A program made the translations under genes and the position numbers. DNA of 23,843 nt from a candidate division Zixibacteria bacterium SM23_81. GTDB taxonomy: Bacteria > SM23-81. Below the pieces are notes generated by a model. It searched no databases. It had not been told where the DNA came from and worked only from the letters and a program-made list of their open reading frames with translations. The stretch covers positions 1-23,843 of the forward strand of contig LJUY01000043.1 in the NCBI GenBank assembly GCA_001304015.1. Direction: 5' to 3'. Of this stretch, positions 14,184 through 22,406 are shown piece by piece. How positions within the stretch are numbered: position 1 is the first letter of the stretch; each line of letters opens with the position of its first letter.

Positions 14184-15737
14184 TCAGTCTTCTCCGGGAT
14201 AAGGGGGCATCAGCTGGTCGAACTCCCCCACCTCGGGAAAGCCTTTCAGCCGAGCGAGCACCTCCTCAATCATCTGATAGAGTCGTTTTCTGGTGGTAAA
14301 GGACTCCCCTAAGATAACCAGCGTGGGCGTGTTGGAGGAGGCCCGCACCAGAAACCAGCTATCGTCTACGAACTGGATTCGTATTCCGTTAATGGTGATG
14401 AGCCGATCGATGGCTACTCCGGCCAGCTTGCGGCCCTGCTTGAAGTCTCCCTCATATTGGGCCTGCAGTTTGGCTACCACATCGTACTTGACCCGGTCGT
14501 CGGTGTGGGGTTGCATATTGGGCGACTGATAGGATGGGGGCAGCTCCGCCAAGATCTGGGAGAGGGACTTGTTCTGTTCCGAGAGCATGGAGGCGAAGAT
14601 CAGGCCGGAGAGGGTGGCATCGTCGTAACCCCTTCCCCAGGGCGGGCTGAAGAACATATGCCCACTGCGCTCAAATCCGGCCGTGGCCCCGTTGTTGCGC
14701 ACCGCCGCCTTGATGTAGGAATGGCCGGTCTTCTCCCAGATCACCTCAGCCCCAAGGGGCTTGACCATTTTTTCGAACAGATAGGTGGACTTGACGTCGA
14801 TAACAAATTTGGCCTCTCTCCGCTTTCTTTTCACATGGGGGATGAAGTGTCGGGCCAGCAACAGTCCCACCTTGTCGCTGAACACCTCTTCACCCTTGTC
14901 GTTCACGATGCCCAGGCGATCTCCGTCGCCATCCACACCAACTCCGAGGTCGGCCCCGGCTTCCCGAACCGCTCGGCCGATGGATTTTAAGAATTTGACG
15001 TGCTCAGGGTTGGGATTATAGTTGGGGAAGTTCCAGTCCAGTTTGGTGTGTACCTCTGTGACATGGAAGCCAGTTCGTCTGAAGGCCTCCGGGGCGAACA
15101 GACCCGCCGTGCCGTTGCCGGTGTTGACCACCACCTTCAGGGGGCGCTCTGCCTTGGCGCGACCGACCAGGTCCTCGATGTATCGCTCCCGAATCCCCGC
15201 CACCGTTCGATAGCGTCCGGCGCCCTCTTGGAACTGGCCACTCTCCACGATAGCTCGGAACTCCTTGACCTGCTCCGGCTCGAAGGTCATGGACAGCCCC
15301 TGGGCGAGCTTGATGCCAGTCCAGCCGTTTTCATTATGGCTGGCGGTGATCATGGCACCGGCAGGGATGTTCAGATGGTGCTGGGCGAAATACAGGGCCG
15401 GGGAGAGCAGCAGACCGGCGTCCACCACATGGGCTCCCGTGGCCAGCAAGCCCAGGACAAAGGCGTTCTTAACGTTCTGAGAATATGAGCGAAAATCGTG
15501 TCCTACTACTACTTGCCGGTTCTGCGCGAATCCATCGAGGTGTTCGAACAGCCAGGTGCCGAAGGCCTTCCCCAGGACAACTAACCCGCTGTAGTTCAGC
15601 TCTGGCTCCTCGCCACCCTCCAGACGCCAGCGCACATCGTATTCTCGAAACCCCGTGGACTTAATTAAGGGTTTGTTGAAAAAATCACCGGAGTTTGCGG
15701 GAATCCCGTCCTGATAGATGCGATTGTCACTGCCCAT
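14184..15737 (-). CDS. Phosphomannomutase/phosphoglucomutase (alpha-D-phosphohexomutase family)
   Basis: 517 aa, slightly longer than the usual 450-470. It interconverts hexose 1- and 6-phosphates and so supplies sugar nucleotides for polysaccharide and envelope glycans. All four family signatures are present: the phosphoserine loop ITASHNENGW (Ser133), the metal loop DGDGDR (269-274), the sugar loop FERSGH (355-360; GEMSGH in typical enzymes) and the phosphate loop RASSNTP (465-471). The ATG at 15737 has AGGAG at 8-nt spacing. The extra length is spread over an N-terminal extension before FREYDVRW and internal insertions. PMM and PGM specificity cannot be separated by eye. It is transcribed alone, convergent with the C25 peptidase gene, and probably has its own promoter. 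Confidence 0.92.
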   Translation of the reverse strand: MGSDNRIYQDGIPANSGDFFNKPLIKSTGFREYDVRWRLEGGEEPELNYSGLVVLGKAFGTWLFEHLDGFAQNRQVVVGHDFRSYSQNVKNAFVLGLLATGAHVVDAGLLLSPALYFAQHHLNIPAGAMITASHNENGWTGIKLAQGLSMTFEPEQVKEFRAIVESGQFQEGAGRYRTVAGIRERYIEDLVGRAKAERPLKVVVNTGNGTAGLFAPEAFRRTGFHVTEVHTKLDWNFPNYNPNPEHVKFLKSIGRAVREAGADLGVGVDGDGDRLGIVNDKGEEVFSDKVGLLLARHFIPHVKRKRREAKFVIDVKSTYLFEKMVKPLGAEVIWEKTGHSYIKAAVRNNGATAGFERSGHMFFSPPWGRGYDDATLSGLIFASMLSEQNKSLSQILAELPPSYQSPNMQPHTDDRVKYDVVAKLQAQYEGDFKQGRKLAGVAIDRLITINGIRIQFVDDSWFLVRASSNTPTLVILGESFTTRKRLYQMIEEVLARLKGFPEVGEFDQLMPPYPGED

Positions 15738-15805
15738 GAGTTGATCTCCTGTTTCGTCGCACGACCTGATTGATTTGCGGGTGCTTTGTGGATACAGCCC
15801 ATTTT

Positions 15806-15834
15806 AAGATAGCCCAGAGGTATTTCGTCAGCAA
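15806..15834 (-). promoter_or_regulatory. Possible promoter for the phosphohexomutase gene
   Basis: On the minus strand, TTGCTG (15834-15829), a 17-bp spacer and TATCTT (15811-15806), about 70 bp before the ATG. The -35 match is poor, so this is tentative. Confidence 0.35.
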
Positions 15835-16050
15835 GGACTTTTTTGATTGAAAAAACCGGAGGAGATGTAACCGGGTATGAGGTTATGATGGACGTTCGGT
15901 GGAAGGGCGGGATCTCTGAAGAAAGGCTCTCTTCACCTTAAAAGCGGTGATGTCGTTTATAATGCCAGAAGATCAGAAACTGAGGTCAGCACAGCTCAAA
16001 TCGATTTGATAGTGATTTTTGAGTTCTCATCCGCGTTGAGGTCTGCGACG

Positions 16051-16086
16051 AAAATTGAGCGGTTTTGGAGGAGCGTGTAGCTCAAT
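16051..16086 (-). terminator. Weak terminator-like hairpin after the lpoB operon
   Basis: Read on the minus strand, ATTGAGC (16086-16080) pairs with GCTCAAT (16060-16054) around a 19-nt loop, and a run of T follows (complement of 16051-16054). It lies about 86 bp past the stop of the COG3014-like gene. Confidence 0.4.
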
Positions 16087-16171
16087 CGAATTGGCTGTTC
16101 ATGGAAAGGTTAAGGCTTCGACCGGTGCGAATAAAGGGATTTCTTAGACCGTTAAAGGCTCATCTTAGGTT

Positions 16172-17587
16172 CTAGTAAACCCTGTAATTCAGGAAGGTCG
16201 TGCGATCGGCTCTTATATTCACGTCCGGGATGCTGAAAGATTCCACGAGCTCTTGTGAAAATCCAAAAACATCTACGGAGATCTCGTAGTCCCCCTCTGG
16301 CAATTCCAGCCTTGCCATCAGTATCTTCTCGGGAAGCGTTGTCCAACTTCTGGTATCTGCGCTTTCCGTGGCAACGCCGAAAAGATTCACTATCCAACCA
16401 AATAGTTTACCCTTGCTTTTCTCGGCCTTACTTGTACCCAGATACTTAGCCAGACCTCTCAGGACGGTCTTGAGAAGAATGGTCGCCTTCCTCTCCTCAA
16501 AAGCTCTCCAGGCCAGGTTTCCGGGATTTTCCACGAGGGTGGTGGACACCTCTTTCCCAAATGAACCATCAGGGTTTACAGTTCGAATCTTGGCATATTC
16601 AAATCTGGAAGGCTCGACCACCATCTCGGGAATGGAGACTCTCAGCAGATACTCGATCTCCCTTCCATGAACGACTGGTTCTCCATGGCGGCCTGCAAGC
16701 GTCACCGCCAAAGCGTCTTTGTCCCAATCATCGCTGACCTCATCCTTGTAGATTGGAAGAACGATGTTTATCTCTCTCTTGAAAGGCACGTAGCCGCACT
16801 CCAGAAAGATGTTCACCGCTCCCCAATCATCGTCGGCAGCCTCGTCGCCGGTCCGTTCGCACTCTTTGCGGTACAGCGCTGCCTCCTCCAACTCTCCCAG
16901 GGCTTGGGCGCTTTTGACCAGATCGCAGTAAAGAAGCTCAGGGATTTCCACCTGATACGCTTGGTGAAGTTTCTGATACCATTCCAGCGCCACCCGGAGA
17001 GAGACGTTGGCATCGACGTGCTCGCCCTCCATGAAGTAGACCATTCCCGTCAGATATTGGAGAAACGGATCATTCACATAGTAAGATCCTTCCTGATCCA
17101 GAAAGGTCTGCAGTTTGTGATTGAGCTTTCTGCACTCGACGAGGGCCTCTTCGGGTTGGCCGAGGTAGAGATAATTTAAGATCTTGTAGTAATGAATAAG
17201 AGCCGATTCGAACCGCTCTCCGCGATACTTGATGATCACATCAGAAGTTACCAAAGCACCGACCTCTCGGGAGACACTTCTGGTATAGAGATCCTCAAGG
17301 AGAAGGTCGGATTCCTCGAAACACCGGTTGCTTTCCTCGAAGCTGCCCTCATTATGCAAAACAAGGCCCTTCTCATAAAGATAGAGAAGGGCCGAGGTCT
17401 TTTTGTCAATCTTCTCAACTTTTTGGAGGGTTTTCTCGTAATCCTCCTGGCTCAACAGTTCCCTCATACGAAGGGCCCTGGCTGTGTATGATGCACAGGA
17501 TGACAGGGAAAAGGCAATCAGAAGAATTGTCGCAAGCCCTATGAATACATCGACCTTAGCTCGCGTGCTGCCTCGCATATTCAGCAA
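16172..17587 (-). CDS. COG3014-like lipoprotein with helical repeats, partner gene of lpoB
   Basis: 471 aa from TTG 17587, with GAGGA 9 nt upstream; ATG 17578 (three residues shorter) has no clear ribosome-binding site. The N-terminus is a lipoprotein signal peptide: basic start, hydrophobic stretch FIGLATILLIAFSLSSC, with Cys31 as the likely lipidated residue. The region from about 40 to 245 is helical and TPR-like (for example YLYEKGLVLHNEGSFEESNRCFEES and YYKILNYLYLGQPEEALVECRKL). The C-terminal half is beta-rich, with ILLKTVLRGLAKYL as the most recognisable helix. The arrangement matches the COG3014 proteins that sit beside LpoB homologues in other bacteria; this is recalled, not searched. 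It begins 19 bp after the lpoB stop and is surely co-transcribed with it. An accessory envelope role is inferred. Confidence 0.8.
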   Translation of the reverse strand: MLNMRGSTRAKVDVFIGLATILLIAFSLSSCASYTARALRMRELLSQEDYEKTLQKVEKIDKKTSALLYLYEKGLVLHNEGSFEESNRCFEESDLLLEDLYTRSVSREVGALVTSDVIIKYRGERFESALIHYYKILNYLYLGQPEEALVECRKLNHKLQTFLDQEGSYYVNDPFLQYLTGMVYFMEGEHVDANVSLRVALEWYQKLHQAYQVEIPELLYCDLVKSAQALGELEEAALYRKECERTGDEAADDDWGAVNIFLECGYVPFKREINIVLPIYKDEVSDDWDKDALAVTLAGRHGEPVVHGREIEYLLRVSIPEMVVEPSRFEYAKIRTVNPDGSFGKEVSTTLVENPGNLAWRAFEERKATILLKTVLRGLAKYLGTSKAEKSKGKLFGWIVNLFGVATESADTRSWTTLPEKILMARLELPEGDYEISVDVFGFSQELVESFSIPDVNIRADRTTFLNYRVY

Positions 17588-17606
17588 GGGGACATATCCT
17601 CGGTTA

Positions 17607-18215
17607 TCAGAAGCTCACTTTCTTTCTGCCGATATACTTTTTTATCTTCTTCTGACCGAGCCAGACTTTTGAATTGTCTTCCAGATGAATGAGATTTAAG
17701 TCCACTTGGTAGAATACGACTTTTTCCCCCTCCTCCTCATCAGTAATGGTGGTGATGACACCCCCCATCATATAATCCGCCCCCTTTTCCATGCCCCACC
17801 TCTTCATGGTCTCTTCGCTGGCGTAGTCTTGCTGGTCGGCCCTCTCATCTCTGACCTGCTCCCGCTCCTCGGCACTTGCAACTATGGCCACTTCGCCGGA
17901 GTTGATGAAGGCTCTTTCGATGTCTCCGATGAAAGTATCGACGGCGATGTGCTCAGAGCTTTTATTTCTGATGATCCCCACGATGACAACGGGCTTCTCC
18001 TTGTATGTTTCCCAATGCCTAGGTTTCCACGAATGCATCAGGCAGTCAGCGATCATCTCCTCAGAGACCAGTCTCGAATCGGTATCGTTCCACCGGCCAG
18101 AAAGATCGGTGACCGTGTCGGTTGAGATTCTGGTAACGGTCTTCTTGGCACAGCCAAAGCACCCAAGAAGTAAGGCACCCATGAGTATCCAAAAGACAAG
18201 TTTGACAACTCTCAT
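17607..18215 (-). CDS. lpoB: LpoB-type penicillin-binding protein activator lipoprotein
   Basis: 202 aa from ATG 18215, preceded by AAAGGGGGT. LpoB proteins are outer-membrane lipoproteins that reach through the periplasm and activate class A penicillin-binding proteins. The signal peptide ends in LLLGC, with Cys19 the likely lipid anchor and a second Cys at 22. The mature part has the family blocks TDLSGRWNDTDSRLVSEEMI, PVVIVGIIRNKSSEHI, TFIGDIERAFINSG, a charged stretch EEREQVRDERADQQ.YAS, GADYMMGGVITTI, FYQVDLNLIHLEDNSKVW and GQKKIKKYI (PF13036). The frame stays open upstream to 18392, but that extension would start inside the -10 of the probable promoter, so the lipoprotein start is preferred. 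It is the first gene of a two-gene operon with the COG3014-like lipoprotein. Confidence 0.9.
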   Translation of the reverse strand: MRVVKLVFWILMGALLLGCFGCAKKTVTRISTDTVTDLSGRWNDTDSRLVSEEMIADCLMHSWKPRHWETYKEKPVVIVGIIRNKSSEHIAVDTFIGDIERAFINSGEVAIVASAEEREQVRDERADQQDYASEETMKRWGMEKGADYMMGGVITTITDEEEGEKVVFYQVDLNLIHLEDNSKVWLGQKKIKKYIGRKKVSF

Positions 18216-18391
18216 CTTTGACCCCCTTTGGAGTGAGGCTCTCTTATCCAAGGAAAAAAGCTCTCCGAAAGCCCCGGCTGTAGTGAATTTTGTGTCTGTT
18301 TTTGCTTGATTCGTGAAATTACTGGGCTTGATAATGCCAAAAGCAGCCTTGAGCCGATGTGACAACCAGTGCATCAGATGGGTGATTGTCA

Positions 18392-18420
18392 AATATAGTA
18401 CTGATCAGCAATTCGGTCAA
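18392..18420 (-). promoter_or_regulatory. Probable promoter for the lpoB operon
   Basis: On the minus strand, TTGACC (18420-18415), a 17-bp spacer and TATATT (18397-18392). The predicted leader of about 170 nt ends at the ATG at 18215. Confidence 0.6.
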
Positions 18421-18474
18421 GGGAAAAAAGATTGGGTTTTTATGGTGGAACAGAAAAATCGCCCTCTTTGTTTA

Positions 18475-18550
18475 CATGAAGCTAGAGTGTGGTTTGAAGT
18501 TTGTGGAAGCTGGTTCGGAAGCTGGAAGCGGGAGGCTGGATGCTGGATAG
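18475..18550 (+). repeat. Dispersed intergenic repeat, copy 2 of 3
   Basis: Begins CATGAAGCTAGAG, continues with GTGGAAGCTGGT and GGAAGCTGGAAGCG blocks, and ends GGCTGGATGCTGGA. It aligns with 22261-22336 at most positions and with 2035-2112 somewhat less well. As with copy 3, the promoter of a fibre-like gene follows downstream. Confidence 0.87.
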
Positions 18551-18756
18551 GATGAGTCCGAAAACTTGGGTTTTTTCCGCTTAGCGTTTTAAGCATCTTG
18601 CAGTCATACCAGTTTCCACACCTATAGATGAGCACCGAAACGTGGATCGTGAATCGCAAAAGCTGTGGCTGAGGTTATGTCTTTTCACGATTCCCGATAC
18701 ACGAAATCCGAAACCCGGCTTTCCCCCAAGTTTTTAAGAATTATCAAATTTCCCCC

Positions 18757-18785
18757 TTGACAAAAAAAGGGAGTTATGATAAACT
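18757..18785 (+). promoter_or_regulatory. Promoter of the first fibre-like gene
   Basis: TTGACA at 18757-18762, a 17-bp spacer and TAAACT at 18780-18785, the latter within the longer motif TATGATAAACT. The block from AAGTTTTTAAGAATTA to the -10 is clearly homologous to that at 22377-22435. The leader to the ATG is about 95 nt. Confidence 0.65.
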
Positions 18786-18888
18786 GGTTTTGAAAATTCC
18801 AAAGGTGTTATTTTAAAAAAGATACGAGAGGAGCTATTCAATTTCACATCTTTTCTTTCTAAACCTTTAACCTCACAGGAGGTCTGCC

Positions 18889-21800
18889 ATGAGGGCGAGC
18901 GTTTTCGTGGTGGTGCTGTCGATGGTTGTTCTGTCGACCGCAGCGCTGGCCGCTGGGCCCGAATTAAATTTGGGCCAAGCTGATGAGTTCGCATCGACAG
19001 GCATGCGGACAGAAGTACCCGGACTGATGAGTTTTCAGGGTACTTTGACCGATGAGCATGGAGTGGTCATGGACACGACGGTTTCCATGGTCTTTTCAAT
19101 TTACACCGATTCTACTGGGGGGACTCTGGTATGGGGTGAGACGCAAGCAGCGGTGGTGGTGAGTCGTGGGGTGTTCGACGTTCTTTTGGGAAGAGTGAAT
19201 AGCATCTCAGACACGGTGTTCAAGGATTCTGAGCGCTGGTTGGGAATACAGGTGGGAGGTGATCCTGAGTTGCAGCCTCGGCAGCGGATAGCTGCGGTGG
19301 GGTATGCCTTTCAGTCTGGAAGTGATGGTGATTGGACGATAGCAGGGGTTGATATGTCTTCCGCGGTGTCGGGTAATGTGGGCATAGGCACGACAAGTCC
19401 ACAGTCGAAGTTACACGTCAACGGGGCTATCCGGCTGGGGGGTGGATCTGCCAAGTATCAGATTCAGGAAGTAACCCCATATAGTGGGGGTGGTTGGAAA
19501 AGTTACATCGATTATGGTGGTATAGGGATCGGCAGCAATGACGGCACCAATCGGCAGATGTTCATGTTTACTGATGGTGCCGGCTCCAACAATATCTTTA
19601 CCGCAGCGACCAGTGAGAACGGGGGCAGCTCTTGGGAGGCGGATTTTGTGATTCAGCAGGATGGCAAAGTTGGTGTGGGGACAGGGAGTCCGGCACAGAG
19701 GCTGGAGGTGGTGGGTACCGCCCAGATGACTGGATTTAAGTTGCCTCCGGGAGCCGCTGTTGGTCATGTTTTGACCTCAGATGCCAGCGGTGTGGGTACC
19801 TGGCAAGAGCCCGCGGCGGTATCCGATGGTGACTGGACGATAGTTGGGGATGACCTGTATTCCAATGTGGCCGATCAGGTGAATATCATATCCACGACGA
19901 AGAAAACTGAAGGCGCACAGAGACGTGAAGGCCCAAGGAGAGAAAAGAGAGATATCACCAAAGGGAAAGCGGGCAATGCGCTATATGTGGAAGGTGATAA
20001 TAAGACAGTCATCCAAAGTTACTTAGCTGGGACCGATGCAGCCGCAGATGGAAGGGCGGCGCTCTGGGGTATCTATGATCCATGGTGGGCGGGGAATGCG
20101 GGTGCCGGGTACGCTGCTTTTGAGACGAATAGTGGTATTAGTGGCTTGAATCTTTATGGCGATCCGTATACCTTTGGTGTGGCCGGTTATAGTGAGAATT
20201 TGAGTGTTAGATCGGGAGGTGTTTTGGGCGCAGATATGACTGCAACCTATTGGGGTGCATTGGGATATTATGATGAGAACCTTAACAACTGGGGTGTTTA
20301 TACCCCCAGCAATGCTTACTTTGGCGGGGCTGTGGGCATCGGGGTGGCCAGTCCGGCAGACATGCTTCATGTAAACGGCAACATTCGTTTTAATTCTGGG
20401 TTTGGCATTAATTTTGTCGATTACAACACTAGGATTTACGAGAATCTAGATGATTTGTGCCTTGAGGCCGACAACGACATCTATATCAAGCCGGACAATG
20501 ACATCTTCATGGATATGATCACCCTCGTTGTGGACGGCTCGGCAAATAGAGTCGGTATCGGAACATACACTCCGGCGGAGATGCTGGATGTGATTGGCAC
20601 TGCCCAGGTGACCGGTTTTAAAATGCCCACGGGGGCAGCCGCCGGCCGTCTGTTGATCTCAGACGCCTCGGGCCAGGCAAGCTGGCAGGATCAAACAACA
20701 ATCTCCGATAGCGATTGGACCGTTTCGGGCATCAACATCTATTCTGCTGTCACAGGGAATGTAGGCATCGGGACAACAACCCCGGATTATAAACTTGAGG
20801 TTGCCGGCAATGCCGGATTTAACGACTACCTGTATCATACCGGCGACACAGACACTTACCTCTACTTATCAGATGATCAGTTCGATGTGTATACAGGTAA
20901 TGTCAGAATGCTGACAGCCGATGAGGCCACGCAGGACGTTGTTGTCATCAATGAGGGCGGTGTAGACGTTGATTTTAGGGTGAAATCGGACAACGATGCG
21001 AATGCCTTGTTTGTTGAAGGTAACACTGGAAGGGTGGGCATAGGGACGGCGAGTCCAGCACGAAGACTGGATGTGAGTGCGACGAGCGGTATTGGAATTT
21101 ATGGAGAAAATAACGATGCGACTTATTCCGCTCTCTATGCTACTAATAATGGCACTGGACCAGCCGCGAGATTCCAAAGTGGCGAGGTTATCGTGATGGA
21201 TAACCTTGGCATAGGGACAGAGATCCCAGCATATAAGCTTGATGTATCAAACACTGCAGGTACTGCTGCGCATTTCGTTACATCGGAAAACAGCAGCTCC
21301 GCGTATGGGTGCTATGCTGTGGCAGCTCCGGGAGACATCACCGATGCGAAAGGTGTATATGCAGTCTGTGACCCTGCTGATTACTACGGCTACGGAGTTT
21401 ATGGCAGTGGCGGGTATCAGGGTGTGTATGGTGCATGTCTCCATGCGGCGACAGGCCATACAGCATATGGCGTCTATGGCTATGCCTCCGGGGGGACTAC
21501 CAATTATGGCGTTTACTATTCGGGGGGTCTAGGAGGTTCTGGTTCTAAAAGTGCCATAGTTCGGACCGAGGAGGGACCAAAGGCTGTGTATTGCCAGGAG
21601 TCTCCGGAAAATTGGTTCGAGGACTTCGGCACAGGTGCCATTTACGATGGCCGAGCTCAGGTTCAATTGGCCTCTGATTTTCGCCAGACGGTGACCATCG
21701 ACGAAAAGGACCCTATGAAGGTCTTCATCACACCGAACAATCGAATCGGCGGCGAATGGTGGGTGGAAAAGAGTACTACTGGATTCACTTTAGTAGCTCC

Positions 21801-21990
21801 AGAAGCACCCGCTGGCGCTCAGTTCGACTACCGCGTCGTGGCCAAGCGGAGAGGGTTTGAAGATCTGCGACTCGAGTCGACACCCGATGCCTACGCTGAT
21901 CGTTACCTCTATCCCGATATGAACGATGTGCCCCTTGAGCACCGAGATTCATGGTTAAAATCTGCTCCAGAAGAGCAGCGGACCCAATAA
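18889..21990 (+). CDS. Secreted fibre/adhesin-like protein with head domain and GIGTxSP repeats
   Basis: 1033 aa. ATG 18889 follows CAGGAGGT. The signal peptide MRASVFVVVLSMVVLSTAALA is cleaved near ALA-AG. Residues about 43-145 form a beta-rich head (MSFQGTLTDEHG, MVFSIYTDSTGGTLVWGETQ, GVFDVLLGRVNSI, LGIQVGGDPELQPRQRIAAVGYAF) common at the N-terminus of large secreted proteins of this type. Next come six or seven irregular repeats marked by VGIGT.SP...L.V, the pattern seen in phage tail fibres and bacterial stalk proteins. The last 170 residues (SAIVRTEEGPKAVYC, ESPENWFEDFGTG, VFITPNNRIGGEWWVEK, DYRVVAKRRGFEDLRLE) are a conserved terminal domain found on such proteins. Residues about 336-362 are an unusual lysine/arginine-rich insert. 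Probably extracellular and structural; no enzyme motif was seen. Confidence 0.88.
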   Translation: MRASVFVVVLSMVVLSTAALAAGPELNLGQADEFASTGMRTEVPGLMSFQGTLTDEHGVVMDTTVSMVFSIYTDSTGGTLVWGETQAAVVVSRGVFDVLLGRVNSISDTVFKDSERWLGIQVGGDPELQPRQRIAAVGYAFQSGSDGDWTIAGVDMSSAVSGNVGIGTTSPQSKLHVNGAIRLGGGSAKYQIQEVTPYSGGGWKSYIDYGGIGIGSNDGTNRQMFMFTDGAGSNNIFTAATSENGGSSWEADFVIQQDGKVGVGTGSPAQRLEVVGTAQMTGFKLPPGAAVGHVLTSDASGVGTWQEPAAVSDGDWTIVGDDLYSNVADQVNIISTTKKTEGAQRREGPRREKRDITKGKAGNALYVEGDNKTVIQSYLAGTDAAADGRAALWGIYDPWWAGNAGAGYAAFETNSGISGLNLYGDPYTFGVAGYSENLSVRSGGVLGADMTATYWGALGYYDENLNNWGVYTPSNAYFGGAVGIGVASPADMLHVNGNIRFNSGFGINFVDYNTRIYENLDDLCLEADNDIYIKPDNDIFMDMITLVVDGSANRVGIGTYTPAEMLDVIGTAQVTGFKMPTGAAAGRLLISDASGQASWQDQTTISDSDWTVSGINIYSAVTGNVGIGTTTPDYKLEVAGNAGFNDYLYHTGDTDTYLYLSDDQFDVYTGNVRMLTADEATQDVVVINEGGVDVDFRVKSDNDANALFVEGNTGRVGIGTASPARRLDVSATSGIGIYGENNDATYSALYATNNGTGPAARFQSGEVIVMDNLGIGTEIPAYKLDVSNTAGTAAHFVTSENSSSAYGCYAVAAPGDITDAKGVYAVCDPADYYGYGVYGSGGYQGVYGACLHAATGHTAYGVYGYASGGTTNYGVYYSGGLGGSGSKSAIVRTEEGPKAVYCQESPENWFEDFGTGAIYDGRAQVQLASDFRQTVTIDEKDPMKVFITPNNRIGGEWWVEKSTTGFTLVAPEAPAGAQFDYRVVAKRRGFEDLRLESTPDAYADRYLYPDMNDVPLEHRDSWLKSAPEEQRTQ

Positions 21991-22029
21991 GGTGCTGGCC
22001 TCAAAGTTGAGCATCTGATCTTTACCGTA

Positions 22030-22049
22030 GGGCTCAATATATTGAGCCC
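22030..22049. repeat. Perfect 20-bp palindrome, REP/MITE-like element
   Basis: GGGCTCAATATATTGAGCCC is self-complementary, and flanking GTA/CTAC extends it with one bulged C. No T tract follows, so it is not a normal terminator. It resembles the short 'GTAGGGG...CCCCTAC' palindromes scattered in many genomes, an impression from memory. Confidence 0.7.
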
Positions 22050-22120
22050 CTACAAGCGTGTGGATTCGTATAAAGCTTAATGGGGATTTGGATCATTTAA
22101 TAGTTCGTTCCGTTTATTTA

Positions 22121-22153
22121 AACTTCCCGAAAGTTTCAAAATTTCGGGAAGTT
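22121..22153. repeat. Hairpin with a perfect 12-bp stem
   Basis: AACTTCCCGAAA (22121-22132) pairs perfectly with TTTCGGGAAGTT (22142-22153) around a 9-nt loop. It is followed by CCCCTCTCC, not T residues, so it looks like an interspersed palindromic element rather than a terminator. Confidence 0.75.
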
Positions 22154-22233
22154 CCCCTCTCCTCTATATCTAAAAGTATCCGCCGCACTCTTCCCAAATT
22201 AAGATCCTAATTCCCGCTAGAGGGGATAGATCG

Positions 22234-22260
22234 GGGCGCAGCATGTTGCGCCCTTTTTTT
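22234..22260 (+). terminator. Factor-independent terminator
   Basis: GGGCGCA (22234-22240) pairs with TGCGCCC (22247-22253) around a 6-nt loop, followed by seven T residues (22254-22260). It lies 243 bp after the fibre gene stop, so that transcript would carry both upstream palindromes in its 3' end. Confidence 0.85.
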
Positions 22261-22336
22261 CATGAAGCTAGAGGCTGGTTTAAGGTTGGGGAAGCTGGTC
22301 AGGAGGCTGGAAGCGAGAAGGTGGATGCTGGACAGG
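22261..22336 (+). repeat. Dispersed intergenic repeat, copy 3 of 3
   Basis: Starts CATGAAGCTAGAGGCTGG directly after the T tract of the terminator and ends GGTGGATGCTGGACAGG. It is closely similar to 18475-18550 and related to 2035-2112. Confidence 0.87.
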
Positions 22337-22406
22337 AGGTGTCCGCTACCCGAACACCGATTCAAAGCTTTTTTCTAAGTTCTTAAGAATTACCAAAATT
22401 TTTCCC

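Larger units (their letters stand above)
15738..16171. other. Intergenic region, 434 bp, no gene seen
   Basis: It contains the putative minus-strand promoter of the mutase gene (15806-15834), a perfect 14-bp palindrome TCAAATCGATTTGA (15996-16009) of operator type, and a weak minus-strand terminator (16051-16086). No open frame with coding character was found. Confidence 0.7.
18216..18888. other. Divergent intergenic region, 673 bp, with two promoters
   Basis: It separates the minus-strand lpoB operon from the plus-strand fibre gene and holds a promoter for each (18392-18420 and 18757-18785) and dispersed repeat copy 2 (18475-18550). It also has an inverted repeat ATCGTGAA/TTCACGAT (18646-18653 and 18684-18691). 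The stretch 18555-18720 has no counterpart in the otherwise similar upstream region of the second fibre gene. No credible gene is present. Confidence 0.75.

Noticed and set aside
18216-18392. N-terminal extension of LpoB to 18392
   Set aside because: It would place the start in the -10 element and bury the lipoprotein signal peptide 60 residues inside the protein.
18313-18555. 80-codon plus-strand open frame
   Set aside because: It spans the minus-strand promoter and the dispersed repeat, with no ribosome-binding site or coding character.
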